Positions 33,330-41,655 of a stretch of 41,655 bases of DNA are shown here, piece by piece. The DNA lies in the NCBI GenBank assembly GCA_950097225.1, contig CATNCE010000012.1, positions 1 to 41,655 on the forward strand. Direction: 5' to 3'. Both the position numbers and the translations under genes were made by a program. The number at the start of each line of letters is the position of its first letter. The first letter of the stretch is position 1. This DNA comes from an uncultured Bacilli bacterium (lineage in GTDB: Bacteria; Bacillota_I; Bacilli_A; RF39; UBA660). The notes under the pieces were generated by a model. It worked only from the letters and a program-made list of their open reading frames with translations. It made no database searches and was not told the origin of the DNA.

Positions 33330-34206
33330 GGAAGTTTACGACGATATCTTTAGTTCCATATGATTCGTACGATTCAACTTCATGTTCTGAAAATTCCGGG
33401 GAAGTAAATATTGCTTGTCTTTTTTCTTTGTTCGCAAATATAGGATAATCGACTTGTGTCTTATAACTATTATAAATGTATCCAGCTTGAATTTGGCCTT
33501 TAGAATTTAGATTATGACTTAAAACATGAATGAATCTTTTGTAACACTTTAGTATATTGACGCTCCAAATTCTTGCAATGCTATCACTGATGTTAGATAA
33601 AAATATGGCATCTTGTCTTTCATTTAAATTAATAGGTAAGGAAGTAAGATCACTTTCGATAAAGTCGATTTCTTTTTCTTGAAGAATTTCTTTTAACTTG
33701 TAATAGTTTTCGGGTTCCATGTAGGGATTTATGCTTTTTAATTTTTGAAGCGATGGAGAAAAATTATGCATAGTTCTTTTTATAATTTCTTTTGGTGGAT
33801 AGTGCGTTAATAAAAAGTCATAGTAAGCGGCAGTGTTATCACTTAAATATTTAAATAGTTTATTGAATGTATCTTTATTGAACGTATCTTCGCCATTAAT
33901 AAAAAATTTACAGAAGTCGGGATATTCTAAGTTTATTAAAGATGCGACTTTTAATTCAACTAGTGGTAGTGTTAGAGGATTTATATCAAATATTAAGACG
34001 TTAGATGCTCCTAATAAATAGGCATTTAGGTATTGATCTCCAGAGCCAGCTACTGTTGTAATATTCTTGCCAGTAACATCAATACAGTTAAATATTCCCG
34101 TTAAATTTTCAGTAGTAAATAAATAGCATTTTCCATATTTTTTAAACTCGGGTGTTAAAAAATAATTTGTATCTAATAATTCTTTTACAATTCTAATTGT
34201 GTCCAT
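33316..34206 (-). CDS. DUF3419/BtaA-like SAM-dependent transferase
   Basis: 296 aa. The segment TVAGSGDQYLNAYLLGASN followed by VLIFDINPLTLPLVELK matches the SAM-binding region of DUF3419 proteins, the family of BtaA (S-adenosylmethionine:diacylglycerol 3-amino-3-carboxypropyltransferase), where GSGDQ replaces the usual GxGxG. The later parts (Asp/Asn-rich, FLSNISD) also fit. No membrane segment. In Bacillota the substrate of this family is not established. GAGGGGG precedes the ATG; the gene has its own promoter facing away from the NAD operon. Confidence 0.7.
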   Translation of the reverse strand: MDTIRIVKELLDTNYFLTPEFKKYGKCYLFTTENLTGIFNCIDVTGKNITTVAGSGDQYLNAYLLGASNVLIFDINPLTLPLVELKVASLINLEYPDFCKFFINGEDTFNKDTFNKLFKYLSDNTAAYYDFLLTHYPPKEIIKRTMHNFSPSLQKLKSINPYMEPENYYKLKEILQEKEIDFIESDLTSLPINLNERQDAIFLSNISDSIARIWSVNILKCYKRFIHVLSHNLNSKGQIQAGYIYNSYKTQVDYPIFANKEKRQAIFTSPEFSEHEVESYESYGTKDIVVNFQKKR

Positions 34207-34231
34207 AAATAACCCCCTCTTTTTGGGGCTT

Positions 34232-34261
34232 ATTATAGCAGATAGGTGCGGGATTGTCCAA
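34232..34261 (-). promoter_or_regulatory. Promoter of the DUF3419-like gene
   Basis: On the minus strand TTGGAC, 18 nt, TATAAT. Confidence 0.6.
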
Positions 34262-34312
34262 TTATCTAAATAAGTATAAAAAAAATCTTTTTAATAAATA
34301 GTTAAAAAGTAG

Positions 34313-34341
34313 TTGACTTTCTAGAAACTTATTAATATAAT
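34313..34341 (+). promoter_or_regulatory. Promoter of the NAD-salvage operon
   Basis: TTGACT, exactly 17 nt, TATAAT. Confidence 0.75.
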
Positions 34342-34415
34342 GTTAATAACAAAAGCAAGAAAGTCTTTTGTAAAAATATATTCTTTGTTATTAACGAAAT
34401 AATAATAACAAAGAA
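34315..34415 (+). promoter_or_regulatory. Interlocking inverted repeats in the NAD-operon control region
   Basis: Three nested repeats: A, GACTTTCT (34315-34322) with AGAAAGTC (34358-34365); B, GTTAATAACAAA (34342-34353) with TTTGTTATTAAC (34384-34395), perfect 12 bp; C, TTCTTTGTTATTA (34381-34393) with TAATAACAAAGAA (34403-34415), perfect 13 bp. B and C share the middle element and exclude each other. Repeat B's left arm starts right after the -10 box; hairpin C ends 4-5 nt before the GAGGAG ribosome binding site. Fits either repeated operators or a switchable leader. The regulator is unknown. Confidence 0.55.
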
Positions 34416-34433
34416 TTAGAGGAGAAGAAAAAA

Positions 34434-35222
34434 ATGGAAAAAAATGGATTTGAAGGAAATGTTGTTAATAGATATAACAACAACTTGGAGTATCGTGAAT
34501 ACTTAAGATTAATAAGGAGCATGAATCAAGAACAAGAACAAGCATTCAAGGAATTACTTAATGACGTACGCAAGCTAAGAGAGGGAGCACAAAAAAGACA
34601 AATAAGTAAGAAGCAATTTACAAAAGCTTTATTTATTGTAGATATGAATAATGGTTTTGTGAATTTTGGCAATATGGCCAATCAGGAATACAATGAGTTA
34701 GTTCCAGAGCAACAAAAGTTAATTGATAAATTTAGAAGAGAAGAAGAGTTAGTTAACTTTATTATGGAAGGACATTTAGAGGATGCAGTCGAATTCTTAG
34801 CTTATCCAGAACACTGTGTTTTTAATACGCTAGAGGCAGAATTAATTCCTCAGTTTAAGGATGAAGAGGAGAAAGAAAATACAAATATTTATTATAAAAA
34901 TTCAATTAATGGCGGATTAAATATCGATTTGCAGATTGATTTAGAGGATTGGCGTGATTTAAAAGAGATTGTTATCACTGGCGTATGTACGGATCTTTGT
35001 GTATTAGATTTTGCTAAAACACTAGCGAGATTGATAGAAGAGGTAAATCGTAAGGTTCATGTTTTCGTAATTGCTAATGCGGTTGATACTTTTAATGCAC
35101 CAGGACACGATAGAGATGAAGAAACAGGGTATGCATTTAATGTCATGCGTAAATCAGGTATTGAAGTTTTGGATGACTTTGATCATTTAGAAAAACGCGA
35201 AAAAGAATTAAAACTTGTATAA
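34434..35222 (+). CDS. Isochorismatase-family nicotinamidase-like hydrolase
   Basis: 262 aa. Catalytic triad candidates of the PncA family: Asp70 in ALFIVDMNNGF, Lys155 in NIYYKNSING and Cys189 in TDLCVLDFA. PEHCVFNTLEAELIPQ matches the family's HCxxGTxEAEL segment. Nicotinamidase converts nicotinamide to nicotinate, the substrate of the next gene. It is longer than E. coli PncA at the N-terminus (about 60 helical residues before the domain). AGAGGAG precedes the ATG. First gene of a four-gene NAD salvage operon. Confidence 0.85.
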   Translation: MEKNGFEGNVVNRYNNNLEYREYLRLIRSMNQEQEQAFKELLNDVRKLREGAQKRQISKKQFTKALFIVDMNNGFVNFGNMANQEYNELVPEQQKLIDKFRREEELVNFIMEGHLEDAVEFLAYPEHCVFNTLEAELIPQFKDEEEKENTNIYYKNSINGGLNIDLQIDLEDWRDLKEIVITGVCTDLCVLDFAKTLARLIEEVNRKVHVFVIANAVDTFNAPGHDRDEETGYAFNVMRKSGIEVLDDFDHLEKREKELKLV

Positions 35223-35281
35223 ATATTTTTTTGCAACTTGATATTAATAAAATGTAAACAAGAGAAAGAGAGAGAATATAT

Positions 35282-36751
35282 ATGAAAATGTTTAATGGGT
35301 ATGAAAGATTACCAAGAAATTATAGTCTATTAACAGATAATTATGAACACAAGATGGGGCAGGGCTACTTGCTTAATGGAAAGAAGGATGAATTAGCAGC
35401 TTTTGATGTATTTTTTAGAAAGGTGCCAAATAATGGTGGGTATGCTATTATGGCTGGGCTTGATAAAGTTATCGAATACATTGAAAATTTGCATTTTGAT
35501 GAACATGCTTTAAAATATTTTAAGAGAGCAGGTTTTACTGATGAATATATTGAATACTTAAGAAATTTTAAATTTTCAGGAACTATTAAAGCCATTCCAG
35601 ATGGAACGCCAGTATTTCCAAATGAGCCACTTATAACAGTAGTTGCTCCACTTATTGAAGCACAAATAGTTGAAACGGCAGTATTGTCACTTGTCAATGG
35701 AGCAATGGAACATGCAACTGGAGCAAGAAGAGTAATCGAGGCAACTCCTAATGGCGTTGGCGTTATGGAATTTGGAGCTCGTCGTGCAGATGGCACAGAG
35801 GCAGCGATTGATGCTTCTTTATATGGAATGATGGCTGGTTGTGTAGGAACTAGTAACGATTTAGCCGCTTATATGGTTGATAAGATTGCTATTGGAACTA
35901 TGGCCCATAGTGATATTGAAAGTTATTCTAATGAATTATTGGCATTTATTGATTTTGCTAAAGTATATCCTAATAATTGTATACTACTTGTTGATACGTA
36001 TGATACTTTAAGAAGTGGAGTGCCTAATGCCATTAAAACATTTAAGTGGATGGAAGAAAATGGAATGCCTACTGATAATATTGGTATTCGCATCGATTCT
36101 GGTGATTTAGTTTATCTATCTAAAGAGGCTAAAAAGATGTTAGTTGAGGCTGGATTTCCGCAAGCAAAAATTTGTTTAAGTAATGGTCTTACTGCTGAGT
36201 CTATTGAAAGTTTAGTTGCAGAGGGAGCAGTATTTGATTTACTAGGTGTAGGGGATAACATAAGTAAGCCAGAAGGAAGAATGGGCTGTGTTTATAAAGA
36301 AGTATCTTTAAATAGTGATGGAGAGTGGATAGCTAAAATTAAGTTAAGTGAAGACGCCATCAAGATCGTTAATCCGGGAATTAAAGAATTGTATCGTGCT
36401 TATGACAATGAAAGTGGATATGCTGTTGCTGATATAATTGTGTGTAAGGGTGAGAAAATTCAAAATGATGATTTAATAGTTGTTAGTACAACTGATTATC
36501 TAAAAAAGAAAAAATTGAGAGATTTTACTATTGTACCATTACAACAACCAATTTTTGAAAATGGCGAGTTAGTATTTGATGATCCAGATCTAGACACTAC
36601 AAAAGCTTACTGTGATGCACAAATGGCAACTATTTACCCAGAAGTAAAGAGAACTAATAACCCTCAATCTTATCATGTTAGTGGAACAGAAGAATATGTT
36701 AATTTTAAAAATGAGTTGATAGAGGAACATCGTTCATTAGTTCTTAAGTAG
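35282..36751 (+). CDS. pncB: Nicotinate phosphoribosyltransferase
   Basis: 489 aa. Joins nicotinate with PRPP to give nicotinate mononucleotide. Recognised by NYSLLTDNYEHKMGQGY near the N-terminus, EFGARRADG, and GTMAHSDIESY with the His that is phosphorylated in this family; later IRIDSGDLVYLSKEAKKM. The length fits the longer Gram-positive form. The ribosome binding site is weak (AAGAGAGAG), 59 nt after the preceding gene. Confidence 0.95.
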   Translation: MKMFNGYERLPRNYSLLTDNYEHKMGQGYLLNGKKDELAAFDVFFRKVPNNGGYAIMAGLDKVIEYIENLHFDEHALKYFKRAGFTDEYIEYLRNFKFSGTIKAIPDGTPVFPNEPLITVVAPLIEAQIVETAVLSLVNGAMEHATGARRVIEATPNGVGVMEFGARRADGTEAAIDASLYGMMAGCVGTSNDLAAYMVDKIAIGTMAHSDIESYSNELLAFIDFAKVYPNNCILLVDTYDTLRSGVPNAIKTFKWMEENGMPTDNIGIRIDSGDLVYLSKEAKKMLVEAGFPQAKICLSNGLTAESIESLVAEGAVFDLLGVGDNISKPEGRMGCVYKEVSLNSDGEWIAKIKLSEDAIKIVNPGIKELYRAYDNESGYAVADIIVCKGEKIQNDDLIVVSTTDYLKKKKLRDFTIVPLQQPIFENGELVFDDPDLDTTKAYCDAQMATIYPEVKRTNNPQSYHVSGTEEYVNFKNELIEEHRSLVLK

Positions 36752-36760
36752 GATTTTAAT

Positions 36761-37363
36761 ATGCGCAATATTGCTAGTAAGTTAGAAGAGTTAAAAAAAG
36801 AATTTCAAGTAGTGGACATACAACATACTCAAAAAACAAAAAGAAGTTTTTTATCAATTGAGGATTACCAGGTTACTCTAAATAATGGAGCTGTATTCAA
36901 TCGCCAAAAACTGGTAAAAGGCGATAAAAGTGGAGATGCCGTAATAATCGTACCAGTGACAAAAGAAAATGAAGTTTTTGTCATCATACAGCCAAGAGTG
37001 TTTACTAAAACGGGTTTAGGAGTTGAAGTTCCAGCTGGATATGTTGATTCTGGCGAAAGCGCAACCAAAGCGGCTATAAGAGAACTAAAAGAAGAGATTG
37101 GTTGTGTGCCATCTGATTTGATACACTTAAAATCATACTATCAAGATCAGGGAATATCTGGAGCTTTTAATACTTGCTTTTTGGCTTTAGATTGTGAAGA
37201 GAAATTCCCTCAAAACTTGGATAGAGATGAGTATATTAAGTATCTAAAGTGTTCACTTGATGATCTATATTACTTGGTAGATGAGGGAATAATCAATGAT
37301 GCAAATAGCATCATTGCTATTAACGAAACAAAAAAGTTAATGTTAGTTAAAAATATGTTATGA
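36761..37363 (+). CDS. Nudix hydrolase, ADP-ribose pyrophosphatase type
   Basis: 200 aa. Nudix box GYVDSGES...RELKEEIG is complete, and the preceding TGLGVEVPAGYVD has the Pro-Ala-Gly form typical of ADP-ribose pyrophosphatases (NudF type). It lies 9 nt after pncB in the NAD operon. It would recycle ADP-ribose released by NAD-consuming reactions, which suits the operon. It has no DNA-binding extension, so it is not an NrtR regulator. Confidence 0.85.
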   Translation: MRNIASKLEELKKEFQVVDIQHTQKTKRSFLSIEDYQVTLNNGAVFNRQKLVKGDKSGDAVIIVPVTKENEVFVIIQPRVFTKTGLGVEVPAGYVDSGESATKAAIRELKEEIGCVPSDLIHLKSYYQDQGISGAFNTCFLALDCEEKFPQNLDRDEYIKYLKCSLDDLYYLVDEGIINDANSIIAINETKKLMLVKNML

Positions 37364-37384
37364 TAATTTAAAGGAGAGTATTTC

Positions 37385-39304
37385 ATGAAAAAAGAATTTG
37401 GCTTTATGCGAGTTGGAGCGGTTGTTCCAGAAGTTAGAATAAGTGATGTTGATTTTAACGCCAAGGAAATAAAGAAAATGATGACTAAGGCAGAAGAGTG
37501 TGGCATACAAATAACTTTATTTCCAGAGTTATCTTTGACGGGATACACATGTGCTGATTTATTTTTAAACGAGTTTTTATTAGATAAAGCTTATAATGCT
37601 TTAATCGATTTAAAAAAGTATAGTAAAAAGTTAAAGGGCGTATTTATTGTTGGTTTACCAATGCGTTTAGATAATCAACTTTTTAATGTAGGAGCAGTTA
37701 TTGAACAAGGGGCAATACTTGGAATTGTTCCGAAGACGTATATTCCTAACTATGGAGAATTTTATGAAAAACGTTGGTTTAGTGAAGATGAAAAGCGCAT
37801 AAGTGACAGTGTTATCATTGATGGGGAAGTTGTTCCTTTTAAAACGAATATGATTTTTAAAGAAAAAAATAATGAAAAGGCAACATTTGGAATCGAGGTA
37901 TGCGAAGATTTATGGTGTACATATCCGCCTAGTAATGATTTAACTGTTCATGGAGCGCGAATGATATTTAATTTATCGGCTTCTAATGAAGTAATTGGTA
38001 AATTTGAATATCGAAAAGGGTTAATTAAATCACAATCAGAGAAGACTATAAGTGCATACATTTATGCTTCTTCAGGCATTAATGAATCTACTACGGATTT
38101 GGTTTTTTCGGGGGCATCATTTATATATGAAATTGGAAAAAAATTGGCGGCTAATAAGCGTTTTGATTTTTCTTCTAATATGATATATACAGATGTTGAT
38201 TTAGCTAGAATTGATGCAATGCGTACTCGCGATATTTCTTATATGGGTGTTATAAAGGAAAAGAGTAAGAAATATGATGTTGTATATTTTAATGGATATA
38301 CTCCTGATAATCAGTTAATTCGTGAGTATGACGAGTATCCATTTGTACCAAGTGATAAAAATAATCGTGATGAACGATGTGAAGAGATATTAAATATTCA
38401 AGCACATGGTTTGGCAAAAAGATTGAAGTCTACAGGAATAAAAAAGTCTATTATTGGTATTTCCGGAGGACTTGATTCAACTCTTGCATTTTTGGTAGTT
38501 GTCAAAGCTTATGATATTTTAGGTATTGATCATGAGAATATTATTGGTATAACAATGCCTGGCTTTGGAACCACGAATCGAACTTATACGAATGCTTGTG
38601 AATTTGTTAAGTTGTATGGGGCTACTTTAAAAGAAATAAATATTAAAGATGCATGTTTGCAACATTTTAAAGATATTGATCATGATCCTAGTATTTTAGA
38701 TGTTACTTATGAAAATGTTCAAGCAAGAGAAAGAACACAGATATTGATGGATTATGCTAATAAAGTTGGTGGTTTAGTTATTGGAACTGGCGATTTATCA
38801 GAGCTTGCTTTGGGATGGTGTACTTATAATGGAGACCATATGAGTAATTATGCAGTGAATGTATCTATTCCCAAAACATTGGTTAGATATTTAGTTTTAT
38901 ATTATGGTGAAACAGAAAGTGATGATAAGCGTCGCAAGATTATTATGGATATTTTAGATACTCCTGTTTCTCCTGAGTTATTACCTCCTTCGGAGTCGGG
39001 AGAAATATTACAACAAACAGAGAGTATTGTTGGACCTTATGTTTTACATGACTTCTTCTTATATCATTTCTTGCGCTATGGAGCATCTCCTGATAAGATT
39101 CGTTATTTAGCTAGTCATACTTTCAAAGATAGTTTTGACTATGAGACGATTGATAAATGGTTAAATTTCTTTATAAAAAGATTCTTTAATCAGCAGTTTA
39201 AGAGAAGTTGTATTCCAGATGGACCAAAAGTTGGGACGATTAGTATTTCCCCAAGAGGAGATTTGCGTATGCCAAGTGATGCTAACTCTGATATGTGGTT
39301 ATAA
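37385..39304 (+). CDS. nadE: Glutamine-dependent NAD+ synthetase
   Basis: 639 aa, two domains: an N-terminal nitrilase-type glutaminase (Glu in LFPELSLTGYTC, Lys in VPKTYIPNYGEF, Cys in IEVCEDLWC) and a C-terminal synthetase with PP-loop SGGLDSTLAF and GTGDLSELALGWCTY. Converts nicotinate adenine dinucleotide to NAD+ as the last step. Normal length for the fused form. AAAGGAGAG precedes the ATG. NadD (the adenylyltransferase) is not in the window. Terminator follows. Confidence 0.96.
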   Translation: MKKEFGFMRVGAVVPEVRISDVDFNAKEIKKMMTKAEECGIQITLFPELSLTGYTCADLFLNEFLLDKAYNALIDLKKYSKKLKGVFIVGLPMRLDNQLFNVGAVIEQGAILGIVPKTYIPNYGEFYEKRWFSEDEKRISDSVIIDGEVVPFKTNMIFKEKNNEKATFGIEVCEDLWCTYPPSNDLTVHGARMIFNLSASNEVIGKFEYRKGLIKSQSEKTISAYIYASSGINESTTDLVFSGASFIYEIGKKLAANKRFDFSSNMIYTDVDLARIDAMRTRDISYMGVIKEKSKKYDVVYFNGYTPDNQLIREYDEYPFVPSDKNNRDERCEEILNIQAHGLAKRLKSTGIKKSIIGISGGLDSTLAFLVVVKAYDILGIDHENIIGITMPGFGTTNRTYTNACEFVKLYGATLKEINIKDACLQHFKDIDHDPSILDVTYENVQARERTQILMDYANKVGGLVIGTGDLSELALGWCTYNGDHMSNYAVNVSIPKTLVRYLVLYYGETESDDKRRKIIMDILDTPVSPELLPPSESGEILQQTESIVGPYVLHDFFLYHFLRYGASPDKIRYLASHTFKDSFDYETIDKWLNFFIKRFFNQQFKRSCIPDGPKVGTISISPRGDLRMPSDANSDMWL

Positions 39305-39305
39305 G

Positions 39306-39327
39306 AGAAGCTTAGCTTCTTTTTTTA
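39306..39327 (+). terminator. Terminator of the NAD operon
   Basis: AGAAGC, loop TTA, GCTTCT and seven more T. Confidence 0.85.
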
Positions 39328-39420
39328 TGCGACTATTTTTGACAAAATATTACATCATAAATGTTGTAAATAAATTCTTGTTTATGTTAAACTTATAATG
39401 GAATAGAAGGTATTTAATTT

Positions 39421-41112
39421 ATGAAAAAGAAAAGTCTACTTATCTTAAGTATATTGCTTTTAGTAATTGGTTTTGCTAGTGTGGCAACAAATATGATAAT
39501 AAATAATACTTTAAATATTGGATATAACAATACATTTTTAGATGATGTCGTATTTATCAATACTAAAACAGAAGGAACTGCCAATATAAGTGAAGATGGA
39601 AAAACAATTACCTATGATGCTAAAAAAATAAGTGTAATGAATGAAGAAACAAATCTAACATTCTGGGTAAAGAATAAAAACACTCAGTATGATGCAGATG
39701 TAACCATTAATTGTAGTCTAAATGATAATTCAAGTGACTTAGATGATTTAGTTGATCTAGCAATAGAACCAGATAAATTTATATTAATACCCAATGAGGT
39801 TAAGTCTGGGGAAGTAAAAGTAAGGTTAAAAAGTGTAGTAACAGAAGAAAAATCTGGAACGTTCACGTGTGAGCTAGTAGCAACACCGATCGAAAGAGAA
39901 ATACCAGGTGTAATAACAGAAGAATTATATGAAGATGAGAGTATGGGAGGAACAGATCCAGTAGTAAGTAAAGACTTAGTTCCGATAATAATCTCAAGTG
40001 ATGGAGTGGTAACATATGCTAATCCAAGTGAAAAATGGTATGATTATAATAATAAAGAATGGGCTAATGCAGTAATACTAGTAGATAATCCAAGTAAACA
40101 ATATCGTATAGGAGATACAATCCAGGAAAGTGATATTGAATCATATTTTGTATGGATACCAAGATATAGATATAAGTTGTTTAATGCCAATCCAGCAGAT
40201 GGAACAACAAATAAGTTATCTGAGAGTATAGCCCAGACAATCGAGATTGAGTTTGAGAGTAAAGATATACCAGTATCGACAGGTAGTAAGGACGGCGAAT
40301 GGTTAACGCATCCAGCTTTCACAAACTTTGATGTAAATGGAATCTGGGTAGGAAAATTCGAAACGGGATATAAGGAATCAACTAGTAAGACAACAGCAGA
40401 AGTAAGTTCAAGTGATCCAACAAAGATTCAGGTGAAGCCTAACGTAAATTCATGGCGTTCCAACTCAGTAGGTAATTTCTTTAAAGCCATGTATAATTAT
40501 AATCGTGAACTTGATTCGCATATGATGAAGAATACTGAATGGGGAGCTGTTGCATACCTGTCACACTCAAGATATGGAATAAATACAGAGGTAAGAATAA
40601 ATAATAATTCTAATTTTTTAACAGGATATGCAGCCAATTCAAAGGACGCAGGAGAAAGTCAAATTGATAATCAGCCATACAATACGGAAACAGGATATTT
40701 AGCTTCAACTACTGGAAATATAACAGGGATTTATGATATGTCTGGATGTGCATGGGAATATGTAGCTGGATATAAAGATGGTTACTTAGGAAGCAGTGAG
40801 CTAACATTAGACGAAATAAGAAATGTGTATAATAAATATATAGATGTATATCCAAGTAATTCAGAAGCGACATTGTATAGTAAAAGGATATTGGGAGATG
40901 CAACAGGAGAAATAGGACCTTTTTATAAGTTAGATGTGTATTATCGGAACAACTGGTATGATGATTATTCTTTCTTTGTTTTTTCAGCTAATCCTTGGTT
41001 TGGAAGAGGTAGTAGTTATAATGATGGCTTAGGAGCAGGGCAGTTGCATTTTAGTAATGGACCAGGTACTGGAGGAAATTCTGCTAGTGCACGTCTCGTT
41101 CTATTGGGATAA
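39421..41112 (+). CDS. Membrane-anchored surface protein with C-terminal FGE/C-type-lectin-like domain
   Basis: 563 aa. The N-terminal helix (LLILSILLLVIGFASVATN) is followed by a beta-domain (residues 25-155) shared with the proteins at 41147 and 11967. A linker and a DPVVSKDLVPIIIS motif follow, then WVWIPRYRYKLFN-type sequence starting the C-terminal domain (FVWIPRY near 240, WGAVAYLSHSRYG, GIYDMSGCAWEYVAG, WFGRGSSYNDG, SARLVL at the end). These are hallmarks of the formylglycine-generating-enzyme/sulfatase-modifying and C-type-lectin-like fold, also used as hypervariable ligand-binding ends in phage and bacterial diversity-generating retroelement targets. Catalytic Cys pairs of true FGE are not evident, so a binding role is likelier. 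A TATAAT is at about 39395. No sorting signal; held by the N-terminal helix. Confidence 0.8.
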   Translation: MKKKSLLILSILLLVIGFASVATNMIINNTLNIGYNNTFLDDVVFINTKTEGTANISEDGKTITYDAKKISVMNEETNLTFWVKNKNTQYDADVTINCSLNDNSSDLDDLVDLAIEPDKFILIPNEVKSGEVKVRLKSVVTEEKSGTFTCELVATPIEREIPGVITEELYEDESMGGTDPVVSKDLVPIIISSDGVVTYANPSEKWYDYNNKEWANAVILVDNPSKQYRIGDTIQESDIESYFVWIPRYRYKLFNANPADGTTNKLSESIAQTIEIEFESKDIPVSTGSKDGEWLTHPAFTNFDVNGIWVGKFETGYKESTSKTTAEVSSSDPTKIQVKPNVNSWRSNSVGNFFKAMYNYNRELDSHMMKNTEWGAVAYLSHSRYGINTEVRINNNSNFLTGYAANSKDAGESQIDNQPYNTETGYLASTTGNITGIYDMSGCAWEYVAGYKDGYLGSSELTLDEIRNVYNKYIDVYPSNSEATLYSKRILGDATGEIGPFYKLDVYYRNNWYDDYSFFVFSANPWFGRGSSYNDGLGAGQLHFSNGPGTGGNSASARLVLLG

Positions 41113-41146
41113 TTATTAAAACAAAATAGAAAGGAAAATGTTGCTT

Positions 41147-41655
41147 ATGAAAAAGAAAAGTATCATATATTTCTTTGTTATCGCACTTGTAATTGGATTT
41201 GCTAGTGTAACAACTAATCTAGTAATAAATAATACTTTAAATATAGGTTTTAATAATGCATTCCTAGATAATGTTAAATTTATAAATACTAAAACTGATG
41301 GAAAGGCATCCATTAGTCTAGATGGAAAAACAATCAGTTATGAAGCTAAAGAGTTAACTAATATAAATGAAGAAGCTAACTTAACATTCTGGATAAAAAA
41401 TGAAAATACTCAATATGATGTCGAAGCCACTATATCTTGTAGTATCGATAATGCATCAGAGAATATCAAAGATTTAGTAAGTATATCAGTTGAGCCTAAA
41501 AGTTTTACTTTAGCAAGTAACGAAGTAAAAAGTGGAGAAGTCAAAATCGAAATGACTAGTGTTGTAACTGAAAGTATAGATGGAAATTTCACCTGTGAAT
41601 TAATAGCAACACCAGTAGAAAGAGAAGAAACTGGTGTAATAACTGATACATGTGT
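41147..41655 (+). CDS. Third surface-family paralog, cut by the window end
   Basis: Open from ATG 41147 to the end of the window (169 codons seen). The first 165 residues run parallel to the protein at 39421: the same membrane helix (LVIGFASVTTNLVINNTLNIG), the same NTKTDGKASIS...GKTISYEA and NTQYDVEATISCSI blocks, and the same ending region FTCELIATPVERE. It is a tandem duplicate 34 nt downstream without a terminator in between, so probably co-transcribed. AAAGGA precedes the start; a second ATG at 41138 is in frame but too close to that site. The C-terminal domain lies beyond the window. Confidence 0.85.
   Translation, partial: MKKKSIIYFFVIALVIGFASVTTNLVINNTLNIGFNNAFLDNVKFINTKTDGKASISLDGKTISYEAKELTNINEEANLTFWIKNENTQYDVEATISCSIDNASENIKDLVSISVEPKSFTLASNEVKSGEVKIEMTSVVTESIDGNFTCELIATPVEREETGVITDTC

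Noticed and set aside
35365-35796. 143-aa minus-strand open frame opposite pncB
   Set aside because: Antisense shadow of a well conserved enzyme; composition is typical of reversed coding sequence.
36761-37363. NrtR-type regulator of the NAD operon
   Set aside because: The Nudix protein has a full catalytic box and no winged-helix extension, so it is an enzyme, not the NrtR regulator.
1-41655. CRISPR array or Cas genes
   Set aside because: No regularly spaced direct repeats or Cas motifs were seen while reading the window.
39421-41655. Complete diversity-generating retroelement
   Set aside because: No reverse transcriptase, Avd or template repeat is visible; only the target-like fold is present, so this is kept as a hypothesis.
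1-41655. Mollicute-type genetic code with UGA as Trp
   Set aside because: UGA ends the serS-linked nudix frame at a proper gene overlap, and Trp residues are encoded by UGG.

Overview
The window is AT-rich DNA with short intergenic gaps, A/T-ending codons, TTG(A/C)-N17-TATAAT promoters, strong GGAGG ribosome binding sites and T-box leaders. UGA is a normal stop. A SEDS cell-wall polymerase, sortases and an LPXTG-like sorting signal indicate a walled, monoderm member of the Bacillota. The many single-membrane-anchored surface paralogs and the reduced SUF set suggest an uncultured gut Bacilli-type lineage (for example Erysipelotrichales or RF39-like), but the sequence alone does not fix the taxon. 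Most of the window is chromosomal core; the accessory elements are surface proteins and a few decayed genes.

Left part (1-8.7 kb): the 3' end of an ftsW/rodA-type gene; a convergent minus-strand cluster (CPBP protease, calcineurin-like phosphoesterase, tiny Gly/Pro/Tyr protein); then a plus-strand Tad/Flp-like operon with two CpaB-type SAF proteins, a TadA/CpaF ATPase with a Gln-rich tail, TadB and TadC. No pilin, prepilin peptidase or pseudopilin is present in the window. A decayed ImmA/IrrE-type metallopeptidase gene follows. Middle-left (8.7-15.4 kb): a compact SUF operon (sufC, a very short sufB/D-type gene, sufS, sufU); then a 739-aa membrane-anchored surface protein whose promoter region carries a 9-G homopolymer, which is a candidate phase-variation switch; a methyltransferase; and a zinc-ribbon protein.

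Middle (15.4-22.9 kb): a Ser T-box leader controls nudix-serS, followed by an unknown gene, ftsK/spoIIIE, and three small or medium unknown genes. A degraded gap of about 0.6 kb follows, then a minus-strand tRNA pair (CAU, probably Ile2; then Leu-UAG). Surface island (23.2-28.9 kb): an operon of a thioester-domain/SpaA-repeat adhesin with a sorting signal, a sortase and a polytopic membrane protein, with a perfect 11-bp hairpin at the adhesin-sortase junction; an unknown helical protein; and on the opposite strand a class B sortase carrying a roughly 270-residue N-terminal domain predicted to lie in the cytoplasm.

Right part (28.9-41.7 kb): a strongly divergent RNB (RNase II/R-like) protein; a Thr T-box leader controlling an unknown 177-aa protein and a threonyl-tRNA synthetase that lacks the TGS domain; a DUF3419-like methyltransferase; and an NAD-salvage operon (nicotinamidase-like, nicotinate phosphoribosyltransferase, Nudix, NH3/Gln-dependent NAD synthetase) with a leader full of interlocking inverted repeats. 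At the right edge are two tandem paralogs of the surface family, the second cut by the window end. The first ends in a formylglycine-generating-enzyme/C-type-lectin-like domain. Family assignments come from motif recognition by eye; no database search was run.
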